This document shows positions 38,178 through 49,200 of a stretch of 64,000 bases of DNA, piece after piece. This DNA comes from Gelidibacter salicanalis (GTDB taxonomy: Bacteria > Bacteroidota > Bacteroidia > Flavobacteriales > Flavobacteriaceae). A model generated the notes under the pieces. The model worked only from the letters and a program-made list of their open reading frames with translations. It was not told where the DNA came from and ran no database searches. The stretch spans positions 124,001 to 188,000 of the forward strand of contig NZ_JAEHJZ010000032.1 of assembly GCF_016469035.1 (NCBI RefSeq), given 5' to 3'. Positions within the stretch are counted from its first letter, which is position 1; the number at the start of each line of letters is the position of its first letter. Both the position numbers and the translations under genes were made by a program.

Positions 38178-40672
38178 AATTCATCAAAATCGTTAGTGAA
38201 AGAGATATTAAGGGTGTAATAATACTCTTTGTAAACTCTCCATTTGTTTGCGCGATCCATTGGTTCTTCCAATACCAGTTTTACACGTTGATTTTTATAT
38301 TTACCACTGGCTTGAGCAGTTAATTGGAATCTGTTTTTAACTTCTCGCTGTCGTTGGTTTTCTTCTTGAATATCGAAGGTGTAAATAAACTGATCACTTA
38401 ACAAAGTGCCATCTTCTGCTTGAATGGATGCTTTAATTTTCCTTTCCAACATAGTGTCATCTACTTGCTCCGTTTGAATAAAGGAAACAGCGAGTAGGTT
38501 AGTAGTAATCTTATCGGTAGATTTAATAATATCGATTTCCACCTGAGCTGTGGTGTCCTGGCGCTTTTTATTGACTTTTAATACCGGTAATACAATTTCT
38601 TGTAAAGAGGCACCTCCGTGAACAAATTTAGAACCAGATCCACTTACGCGTAATCTATTAATAGATTTTGGAATGAGTCCATTTCCGTTGCTGGTTAAAC
38701 CAAGTTGGTTGTGGGTAAAGGACTTTACTGCTTCATTGCCTTTTATGTCAGTTCCAAGAATGAACCTTCTATTCAATTTATCTACTTCGCCTTCTATTTC
38801 AGCTTCAGTAAAATCGCTTTCCTCTAGAGTTTGATATTGATATAAGAAACCGTGATCTGAAGTAATAATCATATTATTACCATTCATATTAGAAATCTTC
38901 TTTAATAGATCAATCAGATAATCAAACTCTCTTTCAACGGCTTCAAATACTTTGTCTTGTGTTGTAGTGTCATCACCAGTATCATCTATATCATTATGAT
39001 AGATATATATAACATCATATTGTTTTACAAAGTCTCTACCTGTGGTATTTGCGCTAAATTTCATAAAATCCTCTGCTAATATTGCAGTTGCACGAGCCCC
39101 GGAATTTTTAGCCAAAATTTTTGATCGCGCAGAAATACCCATAGAACTCATTTCATCCACGAGAATTAAATCTGAGCCTTTTTTTACTGACAATTCTTTG
39201 TGGGGAAGTAAGGATGCCATACCTAACTGCGTATAAGAAGGTAGTGAGGCTATAGAGCCTTCAAGTTCGCTGTCATATCTGTTTTCTTGTGCTAATCGTT
39301 TATTTAGTTCCACGCCGCACTCATAGCGTAATGCATCAGATATAATAACAAAGACACGCTGTTTTTTATCTACAAACGGTTTAATATGTTTCTTAAAAAA
39401 CTGTCTTTGACTAAAGGGTTCATTTACAGGCCAAGTGTCTATATTATTAATTACAGATTGCCATTTATCAGTATAATGAAGTAACCAATCATTGGTATAT
39501 AATTTTTCTGCTTTTTGAGCCAATCCACCTAATATGTTGTCTTGATTGGATCTTCTATAGTTTAGAATAAACTTTCTATATAGATAATCAATTTCATAAA
39601 GCGACGTCGTGTATTGCTCTAAACCATTTTCAATAGAGGTAAAATCAACTTTAAGTTTTTGAATCTGATATTGCAGTTGTGAAGCAAAAGATACACTTTC
39701 GTAGAATGCCACAAAATGCGGGTTATACCAAAACGTATGTTCTCTTTGTTTTACAATGTTCTGTAAGGTCTCATTTGAAATTTCATTTGTAATTAAGCGC
39801 TGAACGAGATCGTGAATTATTTTCTTATCTGTGAGTTTAAATAATTCATCATTTACCACTTTTTCTAATGGCAACGTATTGAGAACACTTTCTATTTGAA
39901 GATCATTTGCTATTTGCGAAGAGATTTTATCAAAACCATCTCGGTATGTGATTGTATCTTTCCATAGGGAAAGTAGAAGTCTTGTCTCCTTAGAAAGCTT
40001 AGGTGCAACGGTTATATTAAAGTTATCTGAAAAAGCCTCTAGAAGAAAATCATAGATAGATGGCGTTTTACTTGTGTATTTATACTTATTTAGAATTTGG
40101 GTCCAGTAAAAACCGGATAGCTCATAACGCTCTAAATCCCGTTGCAACTTTTCATTGCCATTGGCAAAAGCTGTCCCGTGGGAGTGAATAAATGTATTGA
40201 GATTAACGTAGTCTGTATCCAGCGTTACTGCAACCATTTTGTAACGAATGTCTCTATGGGAATCTCCTTTCCCTAGTAATTCTTTTAATTTATCAATTCG
40301 CTCTTTTGATTTAAAAAATAAAATGTGTTCTGCTACTAATTCCTTAAAACTGAACTCTAAACCTAAATCTTGAAGAATAATAGCTTCTTGATCGGTATGG
40401 AAAATATGATGCGCCAATTCTAAATCCAGTAACCAATTCTCATTGGGTTTAGGTTTAGGAGTATTGCTATAGACTAGAAATTTAATTTTAGACCTATTAG
40501 ATGTAATCTTATATTTTATTTCAAATTCATTACCCTGTATATGGCACTTCTCAACACTATTTAACGCTAGTGCGTCAAAGTTTTCTTTTAATTCATTGCG
40601 TTCATCATACCAAAAAATCACATCGTGATCTTGGAATTTTTTTTCTAACGCTTCTTGTATTTTTATGCTCAT
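38174..40672 (-). CDS. pglZ: BREX phosphatase-like protein PglZ
   Basis: 832 residues. The alkaline-phosphatase-like core is visible: Asp446 in VFVIISDALRYEC, Thr481 in SLPSYTQLGMASLLP, then YIYHNDIDDTGDD (about 557-568) and ITSDHGFLY (Asp606-His607), the usual metal-binding positions. The N-terminal 430 residues are helical. PglZ is the signature protein of all BREX systems and works with the methyltransferase and BrxB. It starts 3 bp after the pglX stop. No inactivating change was seen. Confidence 0.95.
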   Translation of the reverse strand: MSIKIQEALEKKFQDHDVIFWYDERNELKENFDALALNSVEKCHIQGNEFEIKYKITSNRSKIKFLVYSNTPKPKPNENWLLDLELAHHIFHTDQEAIILQDLGLEFSFKELVAEHILFFKSKERIDKLKELLGKGDSHRDIRYKMVAVTLDTDYVNLNTFIHSHGTAFANGNEKLQRDLERYELSGFYWTQILNKYKYTSKTPSIYDFLLEAFSDNFNITVAPKLSKETRLLLSLWKDTITYRDGFDKISSQIANDLQIESVLNTLPLEKVVNDELFKLTDKKIIHDLVQRLITNEISNETLQNIVKQREHTFWYNPHFVAFYESVSFASQLQYQIQKLKVDFTSIENGLEQYTTSLYEIDYLYRKFILNYRRSNQDNILGGLAQKAEKLYTNDWLLHYTDKWQSVINNIDTWPVNEPFSQRQFFKKHIKPFVDKKQRVFVIISDALRYECGVELNKRLAQENRYDSELEGSIASLPSYTQLGMASLLPHKELSVKKGSDLILVDEMSSMGISARSKILAKNSGARATAILAEDFMKFSANTTGRDFVKQYDVIYIYHNDIDDTGDDTTTQDKVFEAVEREFDYLIDLLKKISNMNGNNMIITSDHGFLYQYQTLEESDFTEAEIEGEVDKLNRRFILGTDIKGNEAVKSFTHNQLGLTSNGNGLIPKSINRLRVSGSGSKFVHGGASLQEIVLPVLKVNKKRQDTTAQVEIDIIKSTDKITTNLLAVSFIQTEQVDDTMLERKIKASIQAEDGTLLSDQFIYTFDIQEENQRQREVKNRFQLTAQASGKYKNQRVKLVLEEPMDRANKWRVYKEYYYTLNISFTNDFDEF

Positions 40673-40675
40673 AAC

Positions 40676-43600
40676 TTACTGTATCGTGCTGGCATCTATC
40701 CAATCAAATTTCCTCACTTTATCCTTTGCCTTTTTATCATTTAAGCCTGAAACTGGTTTGATGATAGTTCCAAACTTATTATAGTTAACAAGCACGCCAT
40801 CGTCTAAATCTATGGCGATACGCTCTGTAGCTAGTTTAAATAACTCACGGTCGTATTCTTGTAGCTCAATGACTACTTTGTTGATACGGGCTTGTTCTTT
40901 TTCTGCGCTGACTTTTTCTCTATCTGTACCCACATTTTTAACGTGATCCAATTGTTTGTCTTGAGCTTTTAATTTCTCTAGATATTCTTTGAGATACCCG
41001 TTAAGTACGGTGTTAAGCGTGTTTGGTGTGTAGCGGTGCATATAGATTAACGCGTTAAATGCACCAGAAGGCGATGAGAACATCCAGTAGATAGGCCGTT
41101 TTTTATAACGCTTGATATGATCTGTATAAAAAGTCTTTAAAAAGTACTTGCGTATATCGCCCACGCAGTCTTCTACAAAAGCTAGGTTTTTATCAAAATG
41201 GGGAATGCCAAAGGTAGCTTTCAAAAAGGCATAAAAACGACCTACGATATCATCTTCAAACCACTCATTGTCTAGTATTGGGATAACATTATCATCATCT
41301 GGTAAGAAAGACACTTCGACTGCGCTCAGTGTGACATTGTTGAGGTAATCCTCGAGTGTTTCTCCTTGATTGGCAAGAACTAAACCTGGTTTATCCAAGC
41401 TGTAACGTCCAAACATACAACCTACAGCATAACTTATAAACTGCGCCATAATTTCACTTTCGCGGAAGACTAAAGCACCTTTCTTAATTGTGGTCTCTTC
41501 TTTAAGGATTGTAATATCTTTTAGTGGAACTTCTGGTGTTAACTCATCTTGTAAGCCATAGATTTCTATAAAGTGGCGATTGAGTTCTTCTTCATTTTTA
41601 TGCAGCGCAAAGAATTTATTTTGCCAGTATTGGCAATAGCTATCGTAGGCTTCTTGTAAGTCTTGACCTTTTATGCGGATGAGTCCGTTTTGTTGGAAGT
41701 CAGGAGAAACCTCTTTTGTATTTAATTCCAATTTTGAAATATTAATGGAGTTTTTCACTTTTTCAACTACACCTGAGTTCACTGATTTATTTAAAGGCAG
41801 TTTTCTAATTACCCCTGGAGAAGCGTTTAATGTCGGATTAAATAAATTTAATAATTTAGCAGCAACTTTCGTATTTAGAAATCCGAGAAGTTCGTAGTCT
41901 ATGATATTTTCTTTTGAATAAATTGATAAGCCTGCGGAATCAAAAACAAAACCTTTGGGATAGTATCTAAAAGTATTAGTTGAAGAAGTAATTTTAGACC
42001 ACGACAATGAAGGCTTGTAATAAAATCTTTGTCCGTCGTGACGAAAACCTTTCAGCTTATTCATTTCGCATAAACTAGTTTCATTATAATTTATAATGTT
42101 ACTGTGGTTTCCAAACCATTTTCTTGCTTCCCCTCCTTTATTATGCATTTTAAATTTGAATTCATTTGGAAAACCGTCATATCCGTTCCAAATCTTAGAA
42201 TTTGCGACCTCTGTCCATTCATAAATATACTCTGCATTACGACCAGTACAAATTCCTGCCACTATATCTGATTCTGTATTAATAGTCTTAAGTTGACTTA
42301 AGTAATCGATAAAATCTTTTTTTAACCAATAACCAATAGGACTTTGAGTAATTTTATTGAAATTTATTTGATTTGATTTAAAATAGATATTTGAAGGTTT
42401 AATCAATTCCTTCATAAGCCGAGTTCGCTTCTGTTCTGAATTTTTTATTTCGGTCAACCGAATAAAAATTCCCGTTTGCGACGATTTAATTTTGTTAAAT
42501 ACAAATGATGTATTCTGAACCACCTCTCCGCCAATTTCAGGAAATGTTCTTGATCCTAAATGCAGCATTGAATCAAAATGAATGGTTTCAATCAGGTACT
42601 CTCGCAATTTCTCATAGCTACTTAAAAACATCCAACTATGTTGATTAATCATTCCTAAAAACCCTTTTGGCTTTAAGGCAGCGATTCCAGCTTCCATAAA
42701 ACAAGCCATTAGATCTGCTTTGCTTCTTGGGTAATTTACTTTTACAAAATCTGCGAGTGCTTTATTCATATTGCCACCACCCATATATGGTGGATTATCT
42801 ACCACACAATGATATTTTCGTGAAAGCGCACTTAATTGTACAATGGCCTGTAAAATGCCCCTTAGGTTATGCCCGTGAAAAAGGTCGCTATTATTAGCTT
42901 TTTTAGCTAAAGAAGCTCTTGTTTTTTCTAAATCATTTGCAGTTGCTTGTGGTATAATAAGCGACCCTAAATTGGTTGCTTGTTGCATTGTTTTAAGGTC
43001 GTGCAATAATGCATCACTCAATTCTTCATCTACTGCACTAAAAGTTGCTTTTATGTCTTCTTCAGTAATCTGTAAATCTTGATAACAAGAAATATTAGGT
43101 GTAATGTCCTTTTTAAACACACGACGATAATAGTGTCTTGCCTTCAACATTAATGCTAACCCAGCAAGTTGTGCGGCACGCGTATCTATTTCAAAACCAA
43201 AGAGGTTTTTTTCTATAATGTGTGTTGGGATATCACTTTTGTTATAACCTTCTTCTTCATAAATTATAGAAAGTAATTCAAAGCCATAAACGAGTATGTG
43301 GCCACTACCACAAGCTTGGTCCAGGAGTGTAATATCTTCTACGCTATCAATTTTGAGGTAATCGTCTGCCGTAACACTAGGCGATTCTATAAAATAGGGC
43401 ATATAGTCGCGCAGTTTAGATTGTGGGTTATTTTGCATCCACAATTTACCCACGGTGTTTTGAACCATATATTCTACAATCCATCGCGGTGTAAATAACT
43501 GCGTTGCTGCGGGTATGTCCTCTTTTTTTACTTTGCTTTTACTGGCAAATACCTGATCCTTTTTTTCTGAAATGTAAAATTGATAAAGCCAACCTATGAT

Positions 43601-44185
43601 TTCCACTTCTGCGCAATCTTCTGGCTTCATCCCAATCCTAATATCTTCTATGATAGAAAAACTAGAAATAAGATCGTCCGGCAACAACAACTCTGCATAA
43701 TCATCAATCTTTTCAAACAGAAAAGGAAGGGTTTTGCTTAAATGATTGCACGCCCCAACCAATAGCGCTGCGTAGGCTTCATTTTGAGCATCGGTACTTG
43801 GTATTTTACCATCGAGCAAATCATAAATACGTTGGTGTTGTACTGGTAATTCTTCAGGAATATTACCTTGTTTGGCTTCTTGTAATATTGCGGGTAGTGT
43901 TCCACCTTCCATAGGACTTACCACAGAGACTCCTATAGGTTCATAGCCATTCACATCCATAAAACGTAAGGCTACAAAGCGGTTAAACCAAGTGTAGGCA
44001 ACGGTGTCTATCACTTCAGGTTTGGACGTTTTATTAATGGCTTCTTGTAACTTTTTTAAATGGCCCGCTTTTTCGCGTAATTCTACACTATCCGTGGTCA
44101 AAACCTTTTCAAGTTTTGCACCAATCTGGTCTATGAGTTTTACGCGGGCGTCTTGCGCAAAGCGTTTTAGTTGGTTGGTGTTCAT
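40676..44185 (-). CDS. pglX: BREX adenine-specific DNA methyltransferase PglX
   Basis: 1169 residues. It methylates adenine in a non-palindromic site to mark host DNA. The SAM motif is LLDQACGSGHILVYGFE (motif I, DQACGSG at 289-295) and the catalytic motif is NPPY (464-467) in VVDNPPYMGGG. A long target-recognition and helical part follows, with a conserved block SWSKITSSTNTFRYYPKGF. Length is typical for BREX type 1. It follows the regulator gene and its duplicated tail by about 180 bp, a larger gap than elsewhere in the operon. Target site cannot be predicted. Confidence 0.95.
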   Translation of the reverse strand: MNTNQLKRFAQDARVKLIDQIGAKLEKVLTTDSVELREKAGHLKKLQEAINKTSKPEVIDTVAYTWFNRFVALRFMDVNGYEPIGVSVVSPMEGGTLPAILQEAKQGNIPEELPVQHQRIYDLLDGKIPSTDAQNEAYAALLVGACNHLSKTLPFLFEKIDDYAELLLPDDLISSFSIIEDIRIGMKPEDCAEVEIIGWLYQFYISEKKDQVFASKSKVKKEDIPAATQLFTPRWIVEYMVQNTVGKLWMQNNPQSKLRDYMPYFIESPSVTADDYLKIDSVEDITLLDQACGSGHILVYGFELLSIIYEEEGYNKSDIPTHIIEKNLFGFEIDTRAAQLAGLALMLKARHYYRRVFKKDITPNISCYQDLQITEEDIKATFSAVDEELSDALLHDLKTMQQATNLGSLIIPQATANDLEKTRASLAKKANNSDLFHGHNLRGILQAIVQLSALSRKYHCVVDNPPYMGGGNMNKALADFVKVNYPRSKADLMACFMEAGIAALKPKGFLGMINQHSWMFLSSYEKLREYLIETIHFDSMLHLGSRTFPEIGGEVVQNTSFVFNKIKSSQTGIFIRLTEIKNSEQKRTRLMKELIKPSNIYFKSNQINFNKITQSPIGYWLKKDFIDYLSQLKTINTESDIVAGICTGRNAEYIYEWTEVANSKIWNGYDGFPNEFKFKMHNKGGEARKWFGNHSNIINYNETSLCEMNKLKGFRHDGQRFYYKPSLSWSKITSSTNTFRYYPKGFVFDSAGLSIYSKENIIDYELLGFLNTKVAAKLLNLFNPTLNASPGVIRKLPLNKSVNSGVVEKVKNSINISKLELNTKEVSPDFQQNGLIRIKGQDLQEAYDSYCQYWQNKFFALHKNEEELNRHFIEIYGLQDELTPEVPLKDITILKEETTIKKGALVFRESEIMAQFISYAVGCMFGRYSLDKPGLVLANQGETLEDYLNNVTLSAVEVSFLPDDDNVIPILDNEWFEDDIVGRFYAFLKATFGIPHFDKNLAFVEDCVGDIRKYFLKTFYTDHIKRYKKRPIYWMFSSPSGAFNALIYMHRYTPNTLNTVLNGYLKEYLEKLKAQDKQLDHVKNVGTDREKVSAEKEQARINKVVIELQEYDRELFKLATERIAIDLDDGVLVNYNKFGTIIKPVSGLNDKKAKDKVRKFDWIDASTIQ

Positions 44186-44369
44186 TGTTTTATTACTGGT
44201 TATTACAGGTTGTGGGGTATCGGTTATCAGTTATCAGTTGTCGGTTGTGGGATTGACTCAATTTTTTTATTTCAGTTTACTGTTTCCTAAGTTACTCCGA
44301 AGTTTTCTTGCTTTTCTCCGAAGCTTCTCCGAAGTTTTTTTAATGGTTCATTTAATGGTTCATAATAGG
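44186..44369. other. Gap upstream of pglX with short tandem motifs
   Basis: It contains TATCGGTTATCAGTTATCAG (about 44219-44238), a run of TTATCAG units, and further CCGAAG units (44298-44336) of the kind seen in the adjacent regulator gene. No gene. A separate promoter for pglX could sit here but none is clear. Confidence 0.35.
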
Positions 44370-44617
44370 TCACTCCATATTATTATCTGTTTTTAAAGTC
44401 CAATAGCCGCCGAAATCTGCACCTATACGTTCTATAATATTTTCAGTTCTTAGTTTTGTGAAATAATTTTCTACTGATCTGTCGCTCACCCCTATGATTT
44501 TAGCTGCTTCTTTAGCGGTAATATCTTTATTAAAAATGATGAGAAGTAGCAAAACCACAACATTGTCTCCGAAGTCTCTCCGAAATCTCTCCGAAGTTAC
44601 TCCGAAGTTTTTTTAAT
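44370..44617 (-). pseudogene. Duplicated 3' end of the BREX-internal regulator gene
   Basis: Open minus-strand frame without a proper start, translating FGVTSERFRRDFGDN and then LLLLIIFNKDITAKEAAKII, GVSDRSVENYFTKLRTENII and FGGYWTLKTDNNME. This is a diverged copy of the C-terminal winged helix of the gene ending at 44631. The bases after the stops of both copies (AATGGTTCATAATAGGTCA) also match, so the duplication covers coding and downstream DNA, about 270 bp apart. A stop codon upstream prevents fusion with the parent gene. It may be inert or donate sequence by recombination. Confidence 0.75.
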
Positions 44618-44630
44618 GGTTCATAATAGG

Positions 44631-46247
44631 TCATTCCTTACTCTTATCTGTTTTTAAAGTCCAATAGCCTCCGAATGTTGGGCTTCCAACCCGTTCTATC
44701 ACGTTAGCTTCTTTGAGTTTTGTTAAGTAGGTTTCCACAGTTCTATCACTAACACCTATCGTTTTTGCTGCTTCTTTTGCGGTTGTATTTTTATCAAAAA
44801 TGATAAGTAATAATAAAACCACTGTGTTGTCTCCGAAGTGTTCCCGAAGTGTTCCCGAAGTGTTTCCGAAGTGTTCCCGAAGTGTTTCCGAAGTGTTTCC
44901 GAAATGTTCCGAAGTATATTGAATAAAACTGTCATAATTATCCCTCAGAAACTCCATAACATACGCTATGTCAGTAGGTTCTTTATTAAGTTCGATTTGA
45001 AGTCTCTCTAAAGTCTCTCTGAAGTCTCTTCCAAGGGTCTCTGAAGTTTTAGTGCTTTCTTCTTCCGCGTGTGTGTATAATTTAAGGATGGTCGCATCAA
45101 AACTAATGTCATATTCAGGCGCTGTATTATTATAAGTCTTCCAGTTTGCTTCTATGCGGTCAAAACCATAGCCTGCATTTTCTGCAAGACGTACCATTCT
45201 GAATAATTTTGTGATGAGTGGATTTCGTGGCAGGGATAAATCTTTTGCTTTTAACTCTTCAATTGGTTTAGGCAATCCGCCAGGGTTATAAAACTCAATA
45301 TGGTTTGTAAATATGCGTATGCGTGAGTGCGCAGGGGCAAAGTAATCGGCGTGCATTAGCATATTTACAAGTGCTTCACGTATGGCTTTTAAACCGGGGG
45401 AGAGTTCTTGGCCAAAACCTTGATCTGTTAACTGAAATTCAACATCAACCTCTGGCTTTAAGCGTTTAAAACATTCAAAATAATAATCCCAAAGGTTTTC
45501 AAATTCACCTAAGCGAAAACTATAGTTTGAACTTGCTTCGGAAATGGATTTACCTTCTATTTCTAATAAATCAATTCTAAAATCTGGAAAATGCTTTTCT
45601 ATAGTATCTCGTTTTCCTAGAAACAAAAGCCCCGAGTAGGTGAGTTGCCCATTATCCAGAATACGCAGTTTTGAAAGGAAAACATCTTCATCAAAACGGT
45701 TGTAGCTCACATCTGGATTAAAGCGCGCCATATAATCTCGATATTGCTTGAGTGATGTAGCGTGAATATCATCTTTAGACGTATTGGGTGCCAGTTCAGA
45801 TGTTTTTGTGCCAAAGCTTTGGTCTCTATAAAAGGCATCTATTTCATTTTTACGTGCTTTTTGATCGCTGCTCGATCTGCGAATAAACGTATTAGCTTGT
45901 GTATTGTAATACACAGGTTTTTGGGCCGAAACGGGAATGTAAAATGCTAGAACTGTTTTGCCATCAATAACATAACGCTGCTGTTTTGTATCTACAAAAA
46001 CATTAAACTTCTCACCTCGAAGGGTATTTAAAAAGTCCTGTTCTATTTTTTCGGCATTTGTAACGCCTTGAATTTCATAGTTATTACCAATTTCTTTAAT
46101 CCCAAAAACTAGCCAGCCTCCCGAAGTATTTGAAAAAGCACTCACAGTTTCCCAACAAGACTTGGGTACGGCAGCCTTCGCTTCCTTAACCTCAAAATCT
46201 TCCCATTCCAGATCATTTAATTTTGCTATGAGTTCCTTTTTGGTCAT
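44631..46247 (-). CDS. AlbA_2/Schlafen-type ATP-binding regulator with winged helix, inside BREX
   Basis: 538 residues. N-terminal AlbA_2 domain (FEVKEAKAAVPKSCWETVSA, NTSGGWLVFGIKE, about 10-130), a middle part with FRIDLLEIEGKSIS, then an ATPase-like block IREALVNMLMHADYF and IEFYNPGGLPKPIEE (about 275-320) as in RecG-like/COG2865 proteins. The C-terminal winged helix is TAKEAAKTIGVSDRTVETYL. Between them the sequence EHFGNTSETLR repeats; at DNA level this is seven tandem 11-bp units at 44833-44909. It starts directly after brxC (no gap), so it belongs to the operon. Not a core BREX protein; a role as transcriptional or RNA-level regulator is inferred. Frame depends on unit number. Confidence 0.8.
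   Translation of the reverse strand: MTKKELIAKLNDLEWEDFEVKEAKAAVPKSCWETVSAFSNTSGGWLVFGIKEIGNNYEIQGVTNAEKIEQDFLNTLRGEKFNVFVDTKQQRYVIDGKTVLAFYIPVSAQKPVYYNTQANTFIRRSSSDQKARKNEIDAFYRDQSFGTKTSELAPNTSKDDIHATSLKQYRDYMARFNPDVSYNRFDEDVFLSKLRILDNGQLTYSGLLFLGKRDTIEKHFPDFRIDLLEIEGKSISEASSNYSFRLGEFENLWDYYFECFKRLKPEVDVEFQLTDQGFGQELSPGLKAIREALVNMLMHADYFAPAHSRIRIFTNHIEFYNPGGLPKPIEELKAKDLSLPRNPLITKLFRMVRLAENAGYGFDRIEANWKTYNNTAPEYDISFDATILKLYTHAEEESTKTSETLGRDFRETLERLQIELNKEPTDIAYVMEFLRDNYDSFIQYTSEHFGNTSETLREHFGNTSGTLREHFGDNTVVLLLLIIFDKNTTAKEAAKTIGVSDRTVETYLTKLKEANVIERVGSPTFGGYWTLKTDKSKE
44833..44909 (-). repeat. Seven tandem 11-bp units inside the regulator gene
   Basis: Plus-strand unit CCGAAGTGTTY occurs at 44833, 44844, 44855, 44866, 44877, 44888 and, with one change (CCGAAATGTTC), at 44899. 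Three units are 33 bp and code for one 11-residue repeat, so gain or loss of a single unit changes the frame of the C-terminal winged helix. A weaker array with an 11-bp rhythm (AAGTCTCTCTN) lies at about 45000-45050 in the same gene, and related units lie at 44575-44612 in the duplicated tail. Confidence 0.9.
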
Positions 46248-49200
46248 CTACTTTAAGTTGATTTTAATATTTTCGTTTATACGCTTTAAAAATGCTTCTC
46301 GAAGTGCTTCTACATATTCGTTTACATCATCTTCAGACACTAATTCATTCTTTTTATAATCGACGTGAATTTGCGAGCGTCTTATATATTTTGCTATGGG
46401 TTCTGCAGCTTTACCTTCTTCTTTTTTTGGTGCAGCCATATTGGCCATAAGGTTTAAGGCATCTGTATGGATTTGAGATAATTGCTGTTTAGATTGCCTG
46501 ATGTTTGCTATAAAGCGCTCATTTAATATGGCGTTTTTCTTATCGCTTAAAACTTTGACGACATTCAATCGCTGATCTGTATCCAATGTTTTAAAAGCAG
46601 ATCGATTATTTATATCATCTATATATTCTTCTGCTGCAGCTATAAAACCAGTCTTTTCTTCCTTAATAAGCTCCAATACTTTTTTAGACAATTCATCTTT
46701 TGCCGCTTTTGCCAGCTGTACACCGCTTCCTTTGTAAGGAGTATCACTTTCTATTAGCGTTTTGAGTGTGTCCAACTCATCACTTTGAATGTAGTCGAAG
46801 TTTGCGGTATTGCCTTCTAATAGCGCTTTAACATCGTCATAAATATTGCGTTGCTCTCCATTCATAAAACGTTGAATAGGGGAGAGTAGGTCTTCTTTAG
46901 TGTCTAATAATTCATCTTCAAACTCAGAGAGCTTTGTGATGAAATAGCTGTACTCTTTCTTTGACCAGCGGTCTAATTTTCCTGAAAACGGCTCCAGACT
47001 TTTAAGAAATGGATACGACTGTTTGCGAGCCAGTAGTTGATCTACATCGATACGCATTTGTATAAGTCTTTCCTTAAATGCTGAAGCAACATCTTTTGCC
47101 TCACGCAAGGAGCAACTTTCATCGAAGGCATCTTTGTATGCATCTTTCAATTTCTTAACAGCGGTTGCATCAAAAGTAGCTTGCGGATCTAGAATGGTGT
47201 TACCATGATGGGAACTATTTAAAAGTGCGTTTAAAAATGGTTCGTTCTCTAAAAGATTAGAATCCTGTTTTGCCTCAATTTTTCCTCTTTTATAGAGCTT
47301 TGCCGTAACAGTCCAAATAGCATTTGGATACCAGCCATAAGGTTTTTTAATAAATACATTTTTAATATCATTGAGCGTTGTACGATCGCTCCGATTTTTT
47401 CGCTTTAAAATCTCACTTAAAATCTCACCTTCCGCCTCAGAAATAGTGGTATCATCATTTGTAAACAGCGCATCTGGCGATGTGCGAATGGTATTCTTAA
47501 TAGTATCTTCAGAAAAGGAAACAGATTTCAGCATACGCAAATTAGGGTACACTATGGCAACCAGTTTTTGAAACGCATTGATAACGCGGGTTTTTCCGTC
47601 ATTGGAATTTGTCATCTCCAATTTACTTCCATTTAGGAATACTTGTGACTCTGCTAATGCTTTGTTGGCCATAAGAATCAAATTCTTCTTGCGGATTACA
47701 TTTTGCATTGACTTTTCTTGAAGGATACGAGCTACTTGAGGTCTTGTTCCAGAACCTCTATTTTGCATTTCATATTTTGCTGTTTTGATAAACATTCTTA
47801 CGTCGTGCATAAAAGTCGCGTTGGAGGCAAGGACTAGCTTCATACCTGTGCTTCCCATAGTTTGGGATTGTATGAAAGCTTCATTATCATAATCTTGATA
47901 ATTATCAGTAATAATCTCTACTTCCAGTTCCTTCTCACGACCGAAGAAACTACCGTCTATTTTACTTGTAAAATCATAATCCTGTTTGTTCTCAAGATAT
48001 TTTATTTTGTTATCTCTTATTATTTCATCAAAAAGAATCTCTTTGAGCAACTGAGTAATTGCTTGCTCATCAATATCCGTGTTTTTTATTTCTTCTTCTA
48101 CATCCTTTTCATCATCAGTTAAAAACTCAAAAATATCGCCGTTGCGTTGCACATAACTTTGATTTTCTAGAATAGTCAATGCAGTATCAATCTTGGCTTC
48201 GTGTTCTTTAAGGTTAACGTTAATATCGTCTATGAGCAATACCGAAATATTACGTTTTGTTGTTTTAAAATTTCCAAAATACTTTACCAGAAACAATGCT
48301 TTAAGAACCTTTACAGCAAAGCGGTCGTCCAATTGTTTTTCGGCAAGAATGATAGATTGCTGTATTTCTCCACGTAGTTCATTACGAATGCCCTCGAACA
48401 TTAGATCGAAACTTACGAGCGCATTTTTATCACGTTCTTGAATGGCTTTAATCACCTGTTGAAATACACCCAGCATAGAACGTTCTCCTACCGATGCGTG
48501 TTTTCCTTGAAAGGCGTTATGATTTGATAACGCAATTCTACACTGCTGGAATAAATCGAACTGATATGGGACAAATGGAAATTTATTTGCGTAATCATTA
48601 TTGTCTTTATAGCCTCTAAACTGAACGCCAGCTTCGGAAAATGACAATAAGGATTCTAAGTGAGGTCCATTTTTTTTGTGCGCATTGGCTAATTCTTCTT
48701 GTGCCTTATCATTTTTATCAAGCAAGCGCTTTTCAATTACTTCATCTACGTTGGCAGAAGTAAGCGGTATTTTTATTTTGAATCGTGCCTGAATACGGGA
48801 AAAGTCATTTTGTTGGCTCTTGTTCATATCGCCTACAACAGTTTCCATATCCTCTTGAGAGGTAACTAAAAGCCAAGAATTACCTTTTGTCTTGGTTGCT
48901 AATGTTTCTGCAATGGTTTGCAGGTTCAGCATTAACTTGGTATTGTCACTTATGTATTGACCTACTTCGTCTACAAAGAAATTTAACCTAAAACCTTTAG
49001 GTTTTGAATCAATATAAGTTTTTACGCGGTTGCAAAAATCTTCAATGGACTGTTTGTTTTTATCTTCTAATTCGTCAAGAATATTCTCATATTTTTCAGG
49101 GCTCTCATTAAATACAGTTGCTAAAATATCTTTTACCTCCAAAACGAAATATTCTAAACGATCTACTTCCCAAGATGTATCATTTACCTTCTTATATTCA

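Noticed and set aside
44370-44558. A separate small HTH gene
   Set aside because: The sequence is a diverged copy of the C-terminus of the adjacent regulator, without its own start or leader, so it is treated as a duplicated gene end.
44833-44909. CRISPR or terminator-like repeat
   Set aside because: Units are contiguous with no spacers and lie inside a coding frame.
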